Notes under the pieces: generated by a model
What the model was told of the DNA's origin: nothing
Databases searched by the model: none
What the model saw: the letters and a program-made list of their open reading frames with translations, nothing else
Part shown: one piece after another, positions 37,775 to 47,207 of the stretch
Position numbering within the stretch: position 1 is the first letter of the stretch
Layout: each line of letters starts with the position of its first letter
DNA from: Schlegelella_A sp963778525
Lineage (GTDB): Bacteria; Pseudomonadota; Gammaproteobacteria; Burkholderiales; Burkholderiaceae_C
Direction: 5' to 3'
Length of the DNA stretch: 64,000 nucleotides
Assembly: GCA_963778525.1 (NCBI GenBank)
Contig: CAVZUJ010000001.1
Location: 744,001 to 808,000 of the forward strand
Program-made: the position numbers and the translations under genes

Positions 37775-38481
37775 CGGCCCTGCACGAGATGAAGCGTGCG
37801 GCCGCAGCGGGCGGCCAAGGACTCGTCGTGCGTCACGAGGATGAGCGCCATGCGACGGCGCTGCGCCAGATCGAGCAGGAGCTCGAAGACCTTGTCGGCA
37901 GTGACGCGGTCGAGATTGCCGGTGGGCTCGTCGGCGAGGACGCAATCGGGCTCGCCGGCGAGTGCCCGGGCGATGGCGACGCGCTGGCGTTCTCCGCCCG
38001 AAAGCTGCGAAGGCCGATGCGCAAGGCGCTCGCCCAGGCCCACCTGGGTCAGGGCCGCCGCCGCACGCTCGCGCGCGCCGGCCTTGGGCTGGCGCCGAAT
38101 GCGCAGCGGCATGGCGACGTTGTCGAGCGCCGAGAACTCCGGCAGCAGATGGTGAAACTGGTAGACGAAGCCGAGATGGCGATTGCGCCAGCGGCCCTGC
38201 TCGGCGGCATCGAGCGTCGTGAAGTCGCGGCCGCAGAGCTCGACGCTGCCGCTGCTGGGCGCCTCGAGGCCGCCCAGCAGATGGAGCAGCGTGCTCTTGC
38301 CCGAGCCCGATGCGCCGACCACGGCGAGCGTCTCGCCGGCAGCGACCGCGAGGTCGACGCCACGCAGGACCTGGACATCGAGCGGCTCCTCGCCGCTGCT
38401 TTCGACGAAGCGCTTGTGCAATGCGGTGGCGACGATCACCGGACCGCCCACGCTCGCGTCGGCCGGCTTCGCGTCACTCAT
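37762..38481 (-). CDS. lolD: lipoprotein-releasing ABC transporter ATPase LolD
   Basis: 239 residues. Walker A GASGSGKST near 55-63, the signature LSGGERQRVAIARAL near 150-164, Walker B DCVLADEPTGNLD near 170-182, and the switch His in LVTHDE. HLGFVYQFHHLLPEFSALDNVAMP is typical of LolD/MacB-type ATPases. With LolC/E in the inner membrane it extracts outer-membrane lipoproteins and passes them to LolA. ATG 38481 overlaps the lolC end by eight bases; an upstream in-frame start would run further into lolC. Confidence 0.94.
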   Translation of the reverse strand: MSDAKPADASVGGPVIVATALHKRFVESSGEEPLDVQVLRGVDLAVAAGETLAVVGASGSGKSTLLHLLGGLEAPSSGSVELCGRDFTTLDAAEQGRWRNRHLGFVYQFHHLLPEFSALDNVAMPLRIRRQPKAGARERAAAALTQVGLGERLAHRPSQLSGGERQRVAIARALAGEPDCVLADEPTGNLDRVTADKVFELLLDLAQRRRMALILVTHDESLAARCGRTLHLVQGRLAA

Positions 38482-39730
38482 AGCGCAGCGCCTCGGCCGG
38501 CTGCAGGCGGCTGGCACGCCAGCTCGGGTAGAGCGTCGCCAGGAAGGCCAGCACCAGCGAGATGACGGCGATGGGCACGATGTCGCCCTGCTGCGGATCG
38601 CTCGGCATGCGGCTGATGAGGTAGACGCTGCTCGGCAGGAAGGTCGTGTGCAGCACGTGCTCGATCACCGGCACGATGACGTCGATGTTGAAGGCCACCA
38701 GCAGCCCGAGCAGGACGCCGGCGAGAGTCCCGATGACGCCCGAGGCCGCGCCCTGAACCATGAAGATCGCCATGATCGAACGCGGGGTCGCGCCGAGAGT
38801 GCGCAGGATGGCGATGTCGGCGCGCTTGTCGGTCACCGTCATCACCAGGGTCGACACGAGGTTGAACGCGGCGACGGCGACGATCAGGGTCAGGATGATG
38901 AACATCAGGCGTTTTTCCACCTGCACCGCGGCGAACCAGTTGCGGTTGGTGTTCGTCCAGTCGCGCACGATCACGCTCGGCCCCAGGCTCTGCGCCAGCT
39001 CAGTGGCCACGCGCGGCGCTTCGTTGAGGTCGCTCAGGCGCAGCTGGATGCCGGTCGGGCCTGCGACGCGAAAGAGGCGCGCCGCATCGTCGAGGCTGAT
39101 CAGCGCCAGGCCGCTGTCGTATTCGTAGTGGCCGGCGTCGAAGGTGCCGACCACCGTCATCTGCTTCAGCCGCGGCACGATGCCGGCCGGCGTCACCGTG
39201 CCGCCGGGCAGCAGGATCGTCACCTTGTCGCCGTCACGCAGGCCGAGCGAGCGCGCCAGCTCGATGCCGGGGACGATGCCGAACGTGCCGGGCACGAGGC
39301 GGGCGAGCGTCGTGTCCTTCAGCTTCGCAGCGAGATCCGTGACCGTCGCTTCCGCGCTCGGCACGATGCCGCGCACGACGACGCCACGCATGTCGTCGCC
39401 GCGCGCGATCAGCACCTGCGAGGCGATGAAGGGGGCCGCGCCGATCACCTGCGGGTTCTTGCGCGCCTCGGCGGCCGTCCGCTGCCAGTCGGGCAGCGCT
39501 TCGCCATCGGCCTGCAGCACCTCGACGTGCGCGACCACCGAAAGCATGCGGTCGCGAACTTCCTTCTGGAAGCCGTTCATGACCGAAAGCACGATGATCA
39601 GCGCCGCGACGCCGAGAGCGATGCCGAGCATCGAGACGCCGGAGATGAACGAGATGAAGCCGTTCCTGCGCCCGGCCCGTCCGGCTCGCGTGTAGCGCCA
39701 GCCGATCTGCAGTTCGTAGGGCCAGTTCAT
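38474..39730 (-). CDS. lolC: lipoprotein-releasing ABC transporter permease LolC/E
   Basis: 418 residues. It starts MNWPYELQIGWRYTRAGRAGRRNGFISFISGVSMLGIALGVAAL, the standard LolC/E opening with the first membrane helix, followed by a periplasmic domain and three C-terminal helices around 270-300, 320-350 and 375-400. It ends YPSWRASRLQPAEALRYE, the FtsX-family signature. A single LolC/E-type gene with LolD suggests a homodimeric (LolF-like) transporter unless a partner is elsewhere. Confidence 0.94.
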   Translation of the reverse strand: MNWPYELQIGWRYTRAGRAGRRNGFISFISGVSMLGIALGVAALIIVLSVMNGFQKEVRDRMLSVVAHVEVLQADGEALPDWQRTAAEARKNPQVIGAAPFIASQVLIARGDDMRGVVVRGIVPSAEATVTDLAAKLKDTTLARLVPGTFGIVPGIELARSLGLRDGDKVTILLPGGTVTPAGIVPRLKQMTVVGTFDAGHYEYDSGLALISLDDAARLFRVAGPTGIQLRLSDLNEAPRVATELAQSLGPSVIVRDWTNTNRNWFAAVQVEKRLMFIILTLIVAVAAFNLVSTLVMTVTDKRADIAILRTLGATPRSIMAIFMVQGAASGVIGTLAGVLLGLLVAFNIDVIVPVIEHVLHTTFLPSSVYLISRMPSDPQQGDIVPIAVISLVLAFLATLYPSWRASRLQPAEALRYE

Positions 39731-39807
39731 GCGGCAGCGATGCTAACCGAGCGTCCGCCGGAGGACCTCGATGCGGGGCCGGGACACGGCTCCGATAATG
39801 GCGACTC

Positions 39808-40746
39808 ATGCATCTGCTCGTCCCTTTCGCTTCCGACACTTCGGAGGCCTGCCGGCATGTGCTGCGCGACCTGGCTTTGCCGAACCTGACGCGCCTGCTC
39901 TCTCTTCTCACGATCACGCACCGCGACGTCGGCGAAGGCCGCAGCCTGTCGCCACCGCACGAGCGGGCGCTGGCCGCCGCCTGGGGCTGGCACGGCAGCG
40001 ACGGCTGCCTGCCGTTTGCCGCGCAGGCCGCCATCGGCGACGGCGTGAGCACCGGCGAGCTGGCCTGGGGGCTCGTGACGCCGGTGCACTGGCAGCTCGG
40101 CCGCGATCACGTGCTGATGGCGGATCCGGTCCATCTCGAGCTCGCCGAGGTCGAGTCGCGCGAGTTGTTCGCGACCCTGTGCCCGCTCTTCGAGAGCGAA
40201 GGCTTCGCGGCGCGCTACGGTGCGCCGGCGCGCTGGTACGTGGGCCGCGCCGACCTCGACGGCGTGCCGACGGCCTCGCTCGATCGGGTCGTCGGCCGCA
40301 ACGTCGATGGCTGGCTGCGCACCGACAGCAGCGCGGTCGCCCGGCTCCTGCGGCGGCTGCAGAGCGAAGCGCAGCTCGCGTTGCATGTGCATGCCGTCAA
40401 CGAAGCACGCGAAGAGCGCGGCGCGCCGGTCGTGAACTCGATCTGGCTCAGCGGCTGCGGCAGGCCGCAACCGACCGACACCGCGGCCACGCCGCAGACG
40501 GCGGGCTCGCTTCGCGCGCCGCTGCTGTCCGGCGATTGGGCGGCCTGGGCCGAAGCCTGGCAAACCCTCGATGCAGGCACCCTGGCTTCGTTGCGAGCCG
40601 ATGCCGAGCGCAGCCGGCCGGTGACCTTGACGCTGTGCGGCGAGCGCAGCGCGCTGCGACTCGATCTGCAGCGGCGGGCACTCCTGACGCGCTGGCGCGC
40701 GCGCTGGCAGCGCAGCGAGCCGCATACTGTCCTCGAGGATCTCTGA
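39808..40746 (+). CDS. phosphoglycerate mutase-like protein upstream of recJ
   Basis: 312 residues. MHLLVPFASDTSEACRHVL at the start, LSPPHERALAAAWGW, then VTPVHWQLGRDHVLMADPVHLEL and VNSIWLSGCGRPQ in the second half. This matches a proteobacterial family annotated as cofactor-independent phosphoglycerate mutase-like and regularly found next to recJ in Burkholderiales. The enzyme activity has not been shown to my knowledge. The stop is three bases before the recJ start, so they form an operon. Confidence 0.75.
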   Translation: MHLLVPFASDTSEACRHVLRDLALPNLTRLLSLLTITHRDVGEGRSLSPPHERALAAAWGWHGSDGCLPFAAQAAIGDGVSTGELAWGLVTPVHWQLGRDHVLMADPVHLELAEVESRELFATLCPLFESEGFAARYGAPARWYVGRADLDGVPTASLDRVVGRNVDGWLRTDSSAVARLLRRLQSEAQLALHVHAVNEAREERGAPVVNSIWLSGCGRPQPTDTAATPQTAGSLRAPLLSGDWAAWAEAWQTLDAGTLASLRADAERSRPVTLTLCGERSALRLDLQRRALLTRWRARWQRSEPHTVLEDL

Positions 40747-40749
40747 CCC

Positions 40750-42510
40750 ATGGCCGGCCGACCGATCACGATCGAAAGCCGCGACGTGCCGCCGCGCACG
40801 GTATGGGCGCTCGAGCAGGCCGGTGTCCATCCCCTGCTGGCGCGCCTGTTCGCGGCGCGCGGCGTCAAGTCCGCGGACGAGCTCGAAGACTCGCTCGCCC
40901 TGCTGCTGCCGCCCAGCGGCCTGCTCGGGGCCGCCGAGGCGGCGGCCCTGCTGGCCGACGCGATCGGCGCCGGCAGCCGCATCTGCGTCGTCGCCGACTA
41001 CGACTGCGACGGCGCCACCGCCTGCGCCGTGATGCTCCGTGGCCTGCGGATGCTGGGCGCCGACGCCGCCACCCTGGCCTATGTCGTGCCCGACCGGCGC
41101 ATCCACGGCTACGGCCTGACGCCGGCCGTCGTCGACCTCGCCCTGGCCACCGCCGCACCCGACGTCCTGATCACCGTCGACAACGGCGTGGCCAGCTTCG
41201 AAGGCGTGGCGCATGCCGCGGCGCATGGCCTGAGCGTGGTCGTCACCGATCACCACTTGCCGGCACAACTCGACGGCCGCGTTGCCCTGCCCGAGGCCGA
41301 CGTGATCGTCGACCCGAACCAGCCCGATTGCGGCTTCGCCAGCAAGCATCTCGCCGGTTGCGGCGTGGCCTTCTACGTCCTCCTGGCCTTGCGCGCCGAG
41401 CTGCGCGATCGCGGCGAGTTCACGCCAGAGAACCAGCCGCGCCTCGACGCCCTGCTCGACCTCGTCGCCCTCGGCACGGTGGCCGACGTCGTGCGGCTCG
41501 ACCGCAACAACCGCTGCCTGGTCGCCCAGGGCCTGAAGCGGATCCGCGCCGGCCGCATGCAAGCGGGCATCGCTGCGCTCTTCGCGGTCGCCGGCCGCGA
41601 TCCGCGCCAGGCCAGCGCCGCCGACTTCGGCTTCGCGCTCGGCCCGCGCCTGAACGCCGCCGGGCGCCTGGCCGACATGACGCTCGGCATCGAGTGCCTG
41701 CTCGCCGACGATGCGACGCGCGCGCACGAGCTCGCCAGCGCGCTCGATGCGATCAATCGCGAACGGCGGACCCTCGAAGCCGGCATGCGCGAAGACGCCG
41801 AGGCGCTGGTCGATCGCGCCCTCCTTGCCGCCGGCGAGGTGGCGCCAGCCTTCGCCGTCTTCGATCCGAGCTTTCACGAAGGCGTCGTCGGCATCATCGC
41901 CTCGCGCCTGAAAGACCGCCTGCATCGACCGACCTTCGTCTTCGCCCTCGGTCAGGACGGCCAGCTCAAGGGCTCGGGCCGATCGGTGGAAGGCCTGCAC
42001 CTGCGCGACGTGCTCGACCTCGTCAGCAAGCGCCAGCCGCTGCTCCTGAAGCGCTTCGGCGGGCATTCGATGGCGGCCGGCTGCACGATCGCGCTCGCCG
42101 ATCTCGACGCGTTTCGCCTGGCCCTGCACGACGCGGCGCTGAGCCTGGGCAGCGCCCCCGCCGACCAGCGCCTCGCCACCGATGGCCCGCTGCCGGCGCT
42201 GCACTGGAACGCGGCGACGGTGCGCCTGATCGAGCGCGAGGTCTGGGGCGCGGCGTTCGAGGCACCGGTCTTCTGCGACAGCGTCGACATCGTCTCGCAA
42301 CGCCTGGTCGGCGAAAAGCATCTGAAGCTCGCGGTGCGCCTGAACGGCGCCATGCGCGACGCGATCTGGTTCGGCCGCGTCGAGCCGATCGAGGCACGCG
42401 TGCGAATGGCGTACCGGCTGGAGCTCGACAGCTACAACGGCAACGAACGGCTGCAGATGATCGTCGTCGCCGTCGAGGCGGTCACCGGTGTCGTCGCGCC
42501 TTCAGGCTGA
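40750..42510 (+). CDS. recJ: single-stranded-DNA-specific exonuclease RecJ
   Basis: 586 residues, normal length. The DHH phosphoesterase motifs are ICVVADYDCDGATACAVM near 78-95, VDNGVA, and VVTDHHLPAQ near 165-174. DPNQPDC and GCGVAFYVLLALR follow, then the DHHA1 domain with FGGHSMAAGCTI near 437-448, and a C-terminal OB-like domain. RecJ degrades single-stranded DNA 5' to 3' in RecF-pathway recombination and mismatch and base-excision repair. Confidence 0.97.
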   Translation: MAGRPITIESRDVPPRTVWALEQAGVHPLLARLFAARGVKSADELEDSLALLLPPSGLLGAAEAAALLADAIGAGSRICVVADYDCDGATACAVMLRGLRMLGADAATLAYVVPDRRIHGYGLTPAVVDLALATAAPDVLITVDNGVASFEGVAHAAAHGLSVVVTDHHLPAQLDGRVALPEADVIVDPNQPDCGFASKHLAGCGVAFYVLLALRAELRDRGEFTPENQPRLDALLDLVALGTVADVVRLDRNNRCLVAQGLKRIRAGRMQAGIAALFAVAGRDPRQASAADFGFALGPRLNAAGRLADMTLGIECLLADDATRAHELASALDAINRERRTLEAGMREDAEALVDRALLAAGEVAPAFAVFDPSFHEGVVGIIASRLKDRLHRPTFVFALGQDGQLKGSGRSVEGLHLRDVLDLVSKRQPLLLKRFGGHSMAAGCTIALADLDAFRLALHDAALSLGSAPADQRLATDGPLPALHWNAATVRLIEREVWGAAFEAPVFCDSVDIVSQRLVGEKHLKLAVRLNGAMRDAIWFGRVEPIEARVRMAYRLELDSYNGNERLQMIVVAVEAVTGVVAPSG

Positions 42511-42578
42511 CCCTTCGTTTCGTCGATTCGTCGCAGACCGCTACGCTTTTTCGCCCTTGCCGGCCACACTTCCAGACC

Positions 42579-43469
42579 ATGGAACTGCACATTTCGGGAC
42601 TGTCCAAGACCTACGGCAACGGCGTGCGCGCCCTCGACGATGTCAGCCTGTCGATCCCGACCGGCATGTTCGGCCTGCTCGGCCCGAACGGCGCCGGCAA
42701 GTCGACCTTGATGCGAACCCTGGCGACCCTGCAGGACGCCGACCACGGCTCGGCCCAGCTCGTCGACGCCATTGCAGGCACCCACATCAACGTCCTTCGC
42801 GACAAGGCCGGCGTGCGCCGTGTCCTCGGCTACCTGCCGCAGGACTTCGGTGTCTATCCCAAGGTCAATGCCGAGGACATGCTCGATCACCTGGCGCGCC
42901 TGAAGGGCCTGGCCGACCGGCGCGAACGCAAGGCCGCGGTCGAGACGCTGCTCAAGCAGACCAACCTCTACGACGTGCGCAAGAAAGCGCTCGGGGGCTT
43001 TTCCGGCGGCATGCGGCAGCGTTTCGGCATTGCCCAGGCGCTGCTCGGCAACCCGAGGCTGGTCATCGTCGACGAGCCGACGGCCGGGCTCGACCCCGAA
43101 GAGCGCACGCGCTTCCACAACCTGCTGGTCGAGATCGGCGAGGAAGTGATCGTGCTGCTCTCGACCCACATCGTCTCCGACGTGAGCGACCTGTGCCCGC
43201 AGCTGGCGATCATGGACAAGGGCAAGGTGCTCGCCAGCGGCACCCCCGGGCAGCTGACCGACGCGCTCGCCGGCCGCATCTGGCAGGCCTCGGTGACGCG
43301 CGGCGAAGTGGCGGCGCTGCGCGAGCGGCACAAGGTCATCTCGACCCGCCTCTACACGGGCCGCACGACCGTGCACGTCGTCGCCGACGCGCTGCCCGCG
43401 CCGGGGTTCACGCCGGTCGAGGCGACGCTCGACGACGCGTATTTCGTTGCCATCGGCGGTCATCAATGA
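42579..43469 (+). CDS. ABC transporter ATP-binding protein
   Basis: 296 residues. Walker A GPNGAGKST near 37-45, GYLPQDFGVYPKVNAEDML with the Q-loop, FSGGMRQRFGIAQALLG near 144-160, Walker B LVIVDEPTAGLDPEE near 164-178, and STHIVSD. The GLL/GPNGAGK type with a C-terminal extension is an exporter-class ATPase. The partner is the permease-peptidase fusion immediately downstream. ATG 42579 is the first Met of the conserved domain. Confidence 0.93.
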   Translation: MELHISGLSKTYGNGVRALDDVSLSIPTGMFGLLGPNGAGKSTLMRTLATLQDADHGSAQLVDAIAGTHINVLRDKAGVRRVLGYLPQDFGVYPKVNAEDMLDHLARLKGLADRRERKAAVETLLKQTNLYDVRKKALGGFSGGMRQRFGIAQALLGNPRLVIVDEPTAGLDPEERTRFHNLLVEIGEEVIVLLSTHIVSDVSDLCPQLAIMDKGKVLASGTPGQLTDALAGRIWQASVTRGEVAALRERHKVISTRLYTGRTTVHVVADALPAPGFTPVEATLDDAYFVAIGGHQ

Positions 43470-43533
43470 GCCCCGCCCGGCCGCCCGAAGGGGCTCACTC
43501 CCGCTCGGCGGGACCGGCCGAAGGCCGCAGGGT
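43470..43533 (+). repeat. REP-like intergenic element with two hairpins
   Basis: TGAGCCCC...GGGGCTCA (from 43468 to about 43498) followed by CGGCCGAAGGCCG. This composition resembles a short interspersed element that I recall between genes in Burkholderiales genomes. It is a single copy in this window, so repetition is not shown here. It separates the ATPase from the permease gene. Confidence 0.45.
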
Positions 43534-43539
43534 GCACGA

Positions 43540-46500
43540 ATGAGCCTGCTGACGATCGCCTCGTTCGAGTTCCGGTCGCGGCTCAAGCTCCTCTCGACCT
43601 GGGTCTATTTCCTCGTCTTCATGGCGATCGCGCTGTTGTGGATCGCCGCCGCGGGCGGCCTCTTCAAGGACGCCAACATCTCCTTCGGCAGCGGCAAGAT
43701 CGCGGTGAATTCGCCCTATGCCATGGCGCAGACCATCGCCGTGCTCGGCATGCTCGGCATCACCGTCATGGCCGCGGTGATGGGCCGCGCCGTGCAACAG
43801 GACGTCGAGTACCGCACGCAGAGCTTCTTCTTCACCGCGCCGATCGGCAAGAGCGCCTATCTCGGCGGCCGCTTTCTCGGCGCGCTCGGCGTGCTGCTCG
43901 TCATCTTCTCGAGCGTCGGCATCGGCGCCTTCATCGCGACCATGCTGCCCGGCATGGATGCCGACCGGCTGGGGGCGAACCACTGGTCGGCCTACCTCGC
44001 GCCCTATGCGACCGTGCTGGTGCCGAACGCGATCCTGATCGGCGCCGTCTTCTTCGCCCTCGCCGCCGCAACCCGCAAGATGCTGCCGGTCTACATCGGC
44101 AGCGTCCTCGTCCTGCTCGGCTGGCTGATCTCGCTGCAGTTCGGCCGCGATGTCGAATACCGCGCCCTGGCCGCGCTCGCCGACCCCTTCGGCGTGCGCG
44201 CGGTAAGCAGCCTGACCGAATACTGGACCATCGCCGAGCGCAACACGCGCATCGTGCCGCTCGCCGGCGTGTTGCTCTGGAACCGCCTGCTCTGGCTCGG
44301 CGTCGCCGCCCTGATCTCGGCGTTCTGCTTCTGGCGCTTTTCCTTTGCCGAGGCGGCCAACGCGCCAGCGAAGAAGCGCGCCAAGGTCGTGCTGGAGCCG
44401 GCCAGCGCGGTGTCCGAGGCCGACGAAGTCCGAACGCTCGGCGCTCCGGCACGCGCCAGTGCCTCCGCGCGCGCATCAAGCGCCTGGCGGCTCGTGCCGC
44501 ATCGCGCCTGGCTGGAGTTTCGCGAAACGACCAAGAACATCTACTTCGGCGTGCTGGTGCTCGCCGGCCTGCTGTTCCTGGTCTTCGCCAGCATGACGCT
44601 GGGCGACCACTACGGCACCGCGACCTGGCCGCTCACCTTCCAGATGCTCGGCCTGGTCTCGGGCAGCTTCGCCGCCTTCATGCTCATCATCATCGCGTTC
44701 TACGCCGGCGAGCTGGTCTGGCGCGAGCGCGACAGCCGGCTCGACCAGATCAGCGACGCGCTGCCGACGCCGACCTGGGTGCCGCTCGTCTCCAAGCTGA
44801 TCGCGCTGATGCTCGTGCCCGTCGTGCTGCAGATCGTGCTGATGCTCTGCGGCATGGCGATCCAGGCATTCAAGGGCTACACGCGCTTCGAGCCCGCCCT
44901 GTATCTGTACGACCTGTTCACCATCGATCTGATCGGCTACTGGCTGATCTGCGCGCTGGCGATCAGCGTGCATTCGATCGTCGACAACAAGTACGTCGGC
45001 CACCTGGTCATGGTCGTGTACTACGTCCTGCTCCTGTTCGCCGGTGCGCTCGGCCTCGAGCACAACCTCTACAAGTTCGGCAGCGTGCCTGGCGCGATCT
45101 ATTCCGACATGAACGGCTACGGCCACTTCCTGCCGCGCCTGCGCGCGTTCCAGGCCTACTGGGCCGCCGCGTCGGTGCTGCTGCTGGTCGTGGCCTACCT
45201 GTTCTGGACGCGCGGCACGCCGAGCTCGTGGAAAGAGCGCTGGGTGCAGGCACGCGCCCGTCTCGATACCCGCTCGGGCGGACTGGCTCTCGCGTCGGCC
45301 TTGCTCTTCATCGCGCTCGGCGGCTTCATCTTCTGGAACACCAACATCCTCAACCGCTACGAGACGACCAGCTCGCGCGAGGCGAGCCAGGCCGACTATG
45401 AGAGGAAATACAAGGCGACCGCCGCGGAGCCGCAGCCGAAGATCACGGCGATCAGCGTCGACGTCGATCTCTTTCCTTCGGAGCAGCGCGTTCGCATGCG
45501 CGGCCGCTATGCGCTGGAAAACAGGTCCGGCAAGCCGGTGACGACGCTCGAGCTCGTCTTCGCCTCGGCACAGAAGCTCGTCGTTCACCAGCTCGCCCTC
45601 GGCGTGCCGGCGAGGCTGATCGACGACGACACGGCGCTCGGCGTGCGCCGCTACGCACTCGCGGCCCCGCTCGCGGCCGGTGCGACGACGACGCTGACCT
45701 TCGACCTCGAGCTGCCGACGCACGGCTTCACCAACGAAGGCTCGAACACGGCCGTGGTCTACAACGGCTCGTTCATCAACGGTCGGGTGGTGCTGCCGTC
45801 GATCGGATACCAGGAACGCGGCGAGCTCGAGCGCGACCAGGACCGCAAGAAGTACGGCCTGGCGCCGAAGGAGCGCATGCGCGACCGCGACGACCCGCTC
45901 GGCTTGCAGGTCAACGGCCTGGCGCCCGACGCCGACTTCATCGACTACGAAGCCACGGTCTCGACCGAACCCGACCAGATTGCGATTTCGCCGGGCTACC
46001 TGCAGCGCGAGTGGACCGAAAACGGCAGGCGCTATTTCCACTACAAGATGGACGCGCCCATCCTGGCCTTCTTCGCCTTCCAGTCGGCGCGCTATGCCGA
46101 GAAGAAGGACGTCTGGCACGGGCCGAAAGGCGACGTGGCGCTCGACATCTACTACCAGCCCGGCCACGAGTTCAACCTCGACTCGATGGACGCCGCGACC
46201 AAGGATGCGCTGGCCTACTGCAGCGCCAGCTTCGGGCCCTACCAGTACCGGCAGTTCCGCATCCTCGAGTTCCCGCGCTACGAGGAGTTCGCGCAATCGT
46301 TCCCGAACACGATCCCGTATTCGGAAGGGATCGGCTTCATCGCCCGGGTCCGGCCCGACGACCCGAGGGACATCGACTATTCCTACTACGTCACCGCCCA
46401 CGAAGCAGCGCACCAGTGGTGGGGGCATCAGGTGATCGCGGGCAACGTGCAGGGCGGCACGATGCTGGTGGAGTCGCTGGCGCAGTACTCGGCCTTGATG

Positions 46501-47166
46501 GTGATGAAGCGCAAGCTCGGGCCCGAGAAGATGCGCCGGTTCCTGCGCTACGAGCTCGACCGCTACCTGCTCGGCCGGGCCGTCGAGCAGAAGAAGGAGC
46601 TGCCGCTGTCGCGGGTCGAAAACCAGCCCTACATCCACTACGCCAAGGGCAGCCTCGTCTTCTATGCCCTGCAGGACTACATCGGCGAGGACAAGCTCAA
46701 CCAGGCGCTGCGCGCCTTTCGCGATGCGCACGCCTTCAAGGGGCCGCCCTATCCGAACACGACCGAGCTGATCGCCCGCATCCGCGAGGTGACGCCGCCA
46801 GAGCTGCAATACATGATCGACGACATGTTCGAGAAGATCGTCGTCTACGACAACCACGCGACGCAGGCGTCGATGAAGGCGCTGCCGGGCGGCCGGTGGG
46901 AGGTGACGATGCAGGTCGTGGCCCGCAAGTTCGTCGCCGATGCGCTCGGCAAGGAAAGCGACGCGCCCCTGAACGACCTGATCGACATCGGCGTGGTCGA
47001 CGCCGACGGCAACGCGATCGCCGTCGAGAAGAAGCGCCTGACGAGCGAGAACTCGACGTTCAGCATGGTCGTCGACAAGAAGCCGGCGAAGGCCGGCATC
47101 GATCCGCTCAACAAGCTGATCGACCGCAGGCCGGAGGACAACACGATCCCGATCAGCGGCGGCTGA
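43540..47166 (+). CDS. ABC transporter permease fused to M1 family peptidase
   Basis: 1208 residues. The first ~610 carry about a dozen hydrophobic segments in two sets (about 15-300 and 340-600), as in ABC-2-type permeases. The remaining ~600 are an M1-type (aminopeptidase N-like) domain. YYVTAHEAAHQWWGHQVIAGNVQGGTMLVESLAQYSA, near 950-985, holds the zinc motif H-E-x-x-H plus the downstream Glu. The usual G-x-M-E-N is not evident (PNTIPYSEGIGF stands at that place). It probably forms an exporter with the ATPase upstream; the substrate is unknown. Confidence 0.9.
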   Translation: MSLLTIASFEFRSRLKLLSTWVYFLVFMAIALLWIAAAGGLFKDANISFGSGKIAVNSPYAMAQTIAVLGMLGITVMAAVMGRAVQQDVEYRTQSFFFTAPIGKSAYLGGRFLGALGVLLVIFSSVGIGAFIATMLPGMDADRLGANHWSAYLAPYATVLVPNAILIGAVFFALAAATRKMLPVYIGSVLVLLGWLISLQFGRDVEYRALAALADPFGVRAVSSLTEYWTIAERNTRIVPLAGVLLWNRLLWLGVAALISAFCFWRFSFAEAANAPAKKRAKVVLEPASAVSEADEVRTLGAPARASASARASSAWRLVPHRAWLEFRETTKNIYFGVLVLAGLLFLVFASMTLGDHYGTATWPLTFQMLGLVSGSFAAFMLIIIAFYAGELVWRERDSRLDQISDALPTPTWVPLVSKLIALMLVPVVLQIVLMLCGMAIQAFKGYTRFEPALYLYDLFTIDLIGYWLICALAISVHSIVDNKYVGHLVMVVYYVLLLFAGALGLEHNLYKFGSVPGAIYSDMNGYGHFLPRLRAFQAYWAAASVLLLVVAYLFWTRGTPSSWKERWVQARARLDTRSGGLALASALLFIALGGFIFWNTNILNRYETTSSREASQADYERKYKATAAEPQPKITAISVDVDLFPSEQRVRMRGRYALENRSGKPVTTLELVFASAQKLVVHQLALGVPARLIDDDTALGVRRYALAAPLAAGATTTLTFDLELPTHGFTNEGSNTAVVYNGSFINGRVVLPSIGYQERGELERDQDRKKYGLAPKERMRDRDDPLGLQVNGLAPDADFIDYEATVSTEPDQIAISPGYLQREWTENGRRYFHYKMDAPILAFFAFQSARYAEKKDVWHGPKGDVALDIYYQPGHEFNLDSMDAATKDALAYCSASFGPYQYRQFRILEFPRYEEFAQSFPNTIPYSEGIGFIARVRPDDPRDIDYSYYVTAHEAAHQWWGHQVIAGNVQGGTMLVESLAQYSALMVMKRKLGPEKMRRFLRYELDRYLLGRAVEQKKELPLSRVENQPYIHYAKGSLVFYALQDYIGEDKLNQALRAFRDAHAFKGPPYPNTTELIARIREVTPPELQYMIDDMFEKIVVYDNHATQASMKALPGGRWEVTMQVVARKFVADALGKESDAPLNDLIDIGVVDADGNAIAVEKKRLTSENSTFSMVVDKKPAKAGIDPLNKLIDRRPEDNTIPISGG

Positions 47167-47207
47167 GCAGGTCGGGGCCTCTATGATGCGAGGACCCTCT
47201 CGCAGCC

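Noticed and set aside
39727..42321. 864-codon - strand frame
   Set aside because: It is the complement of recJ and the gene before it; low-complexity composition and no family features.
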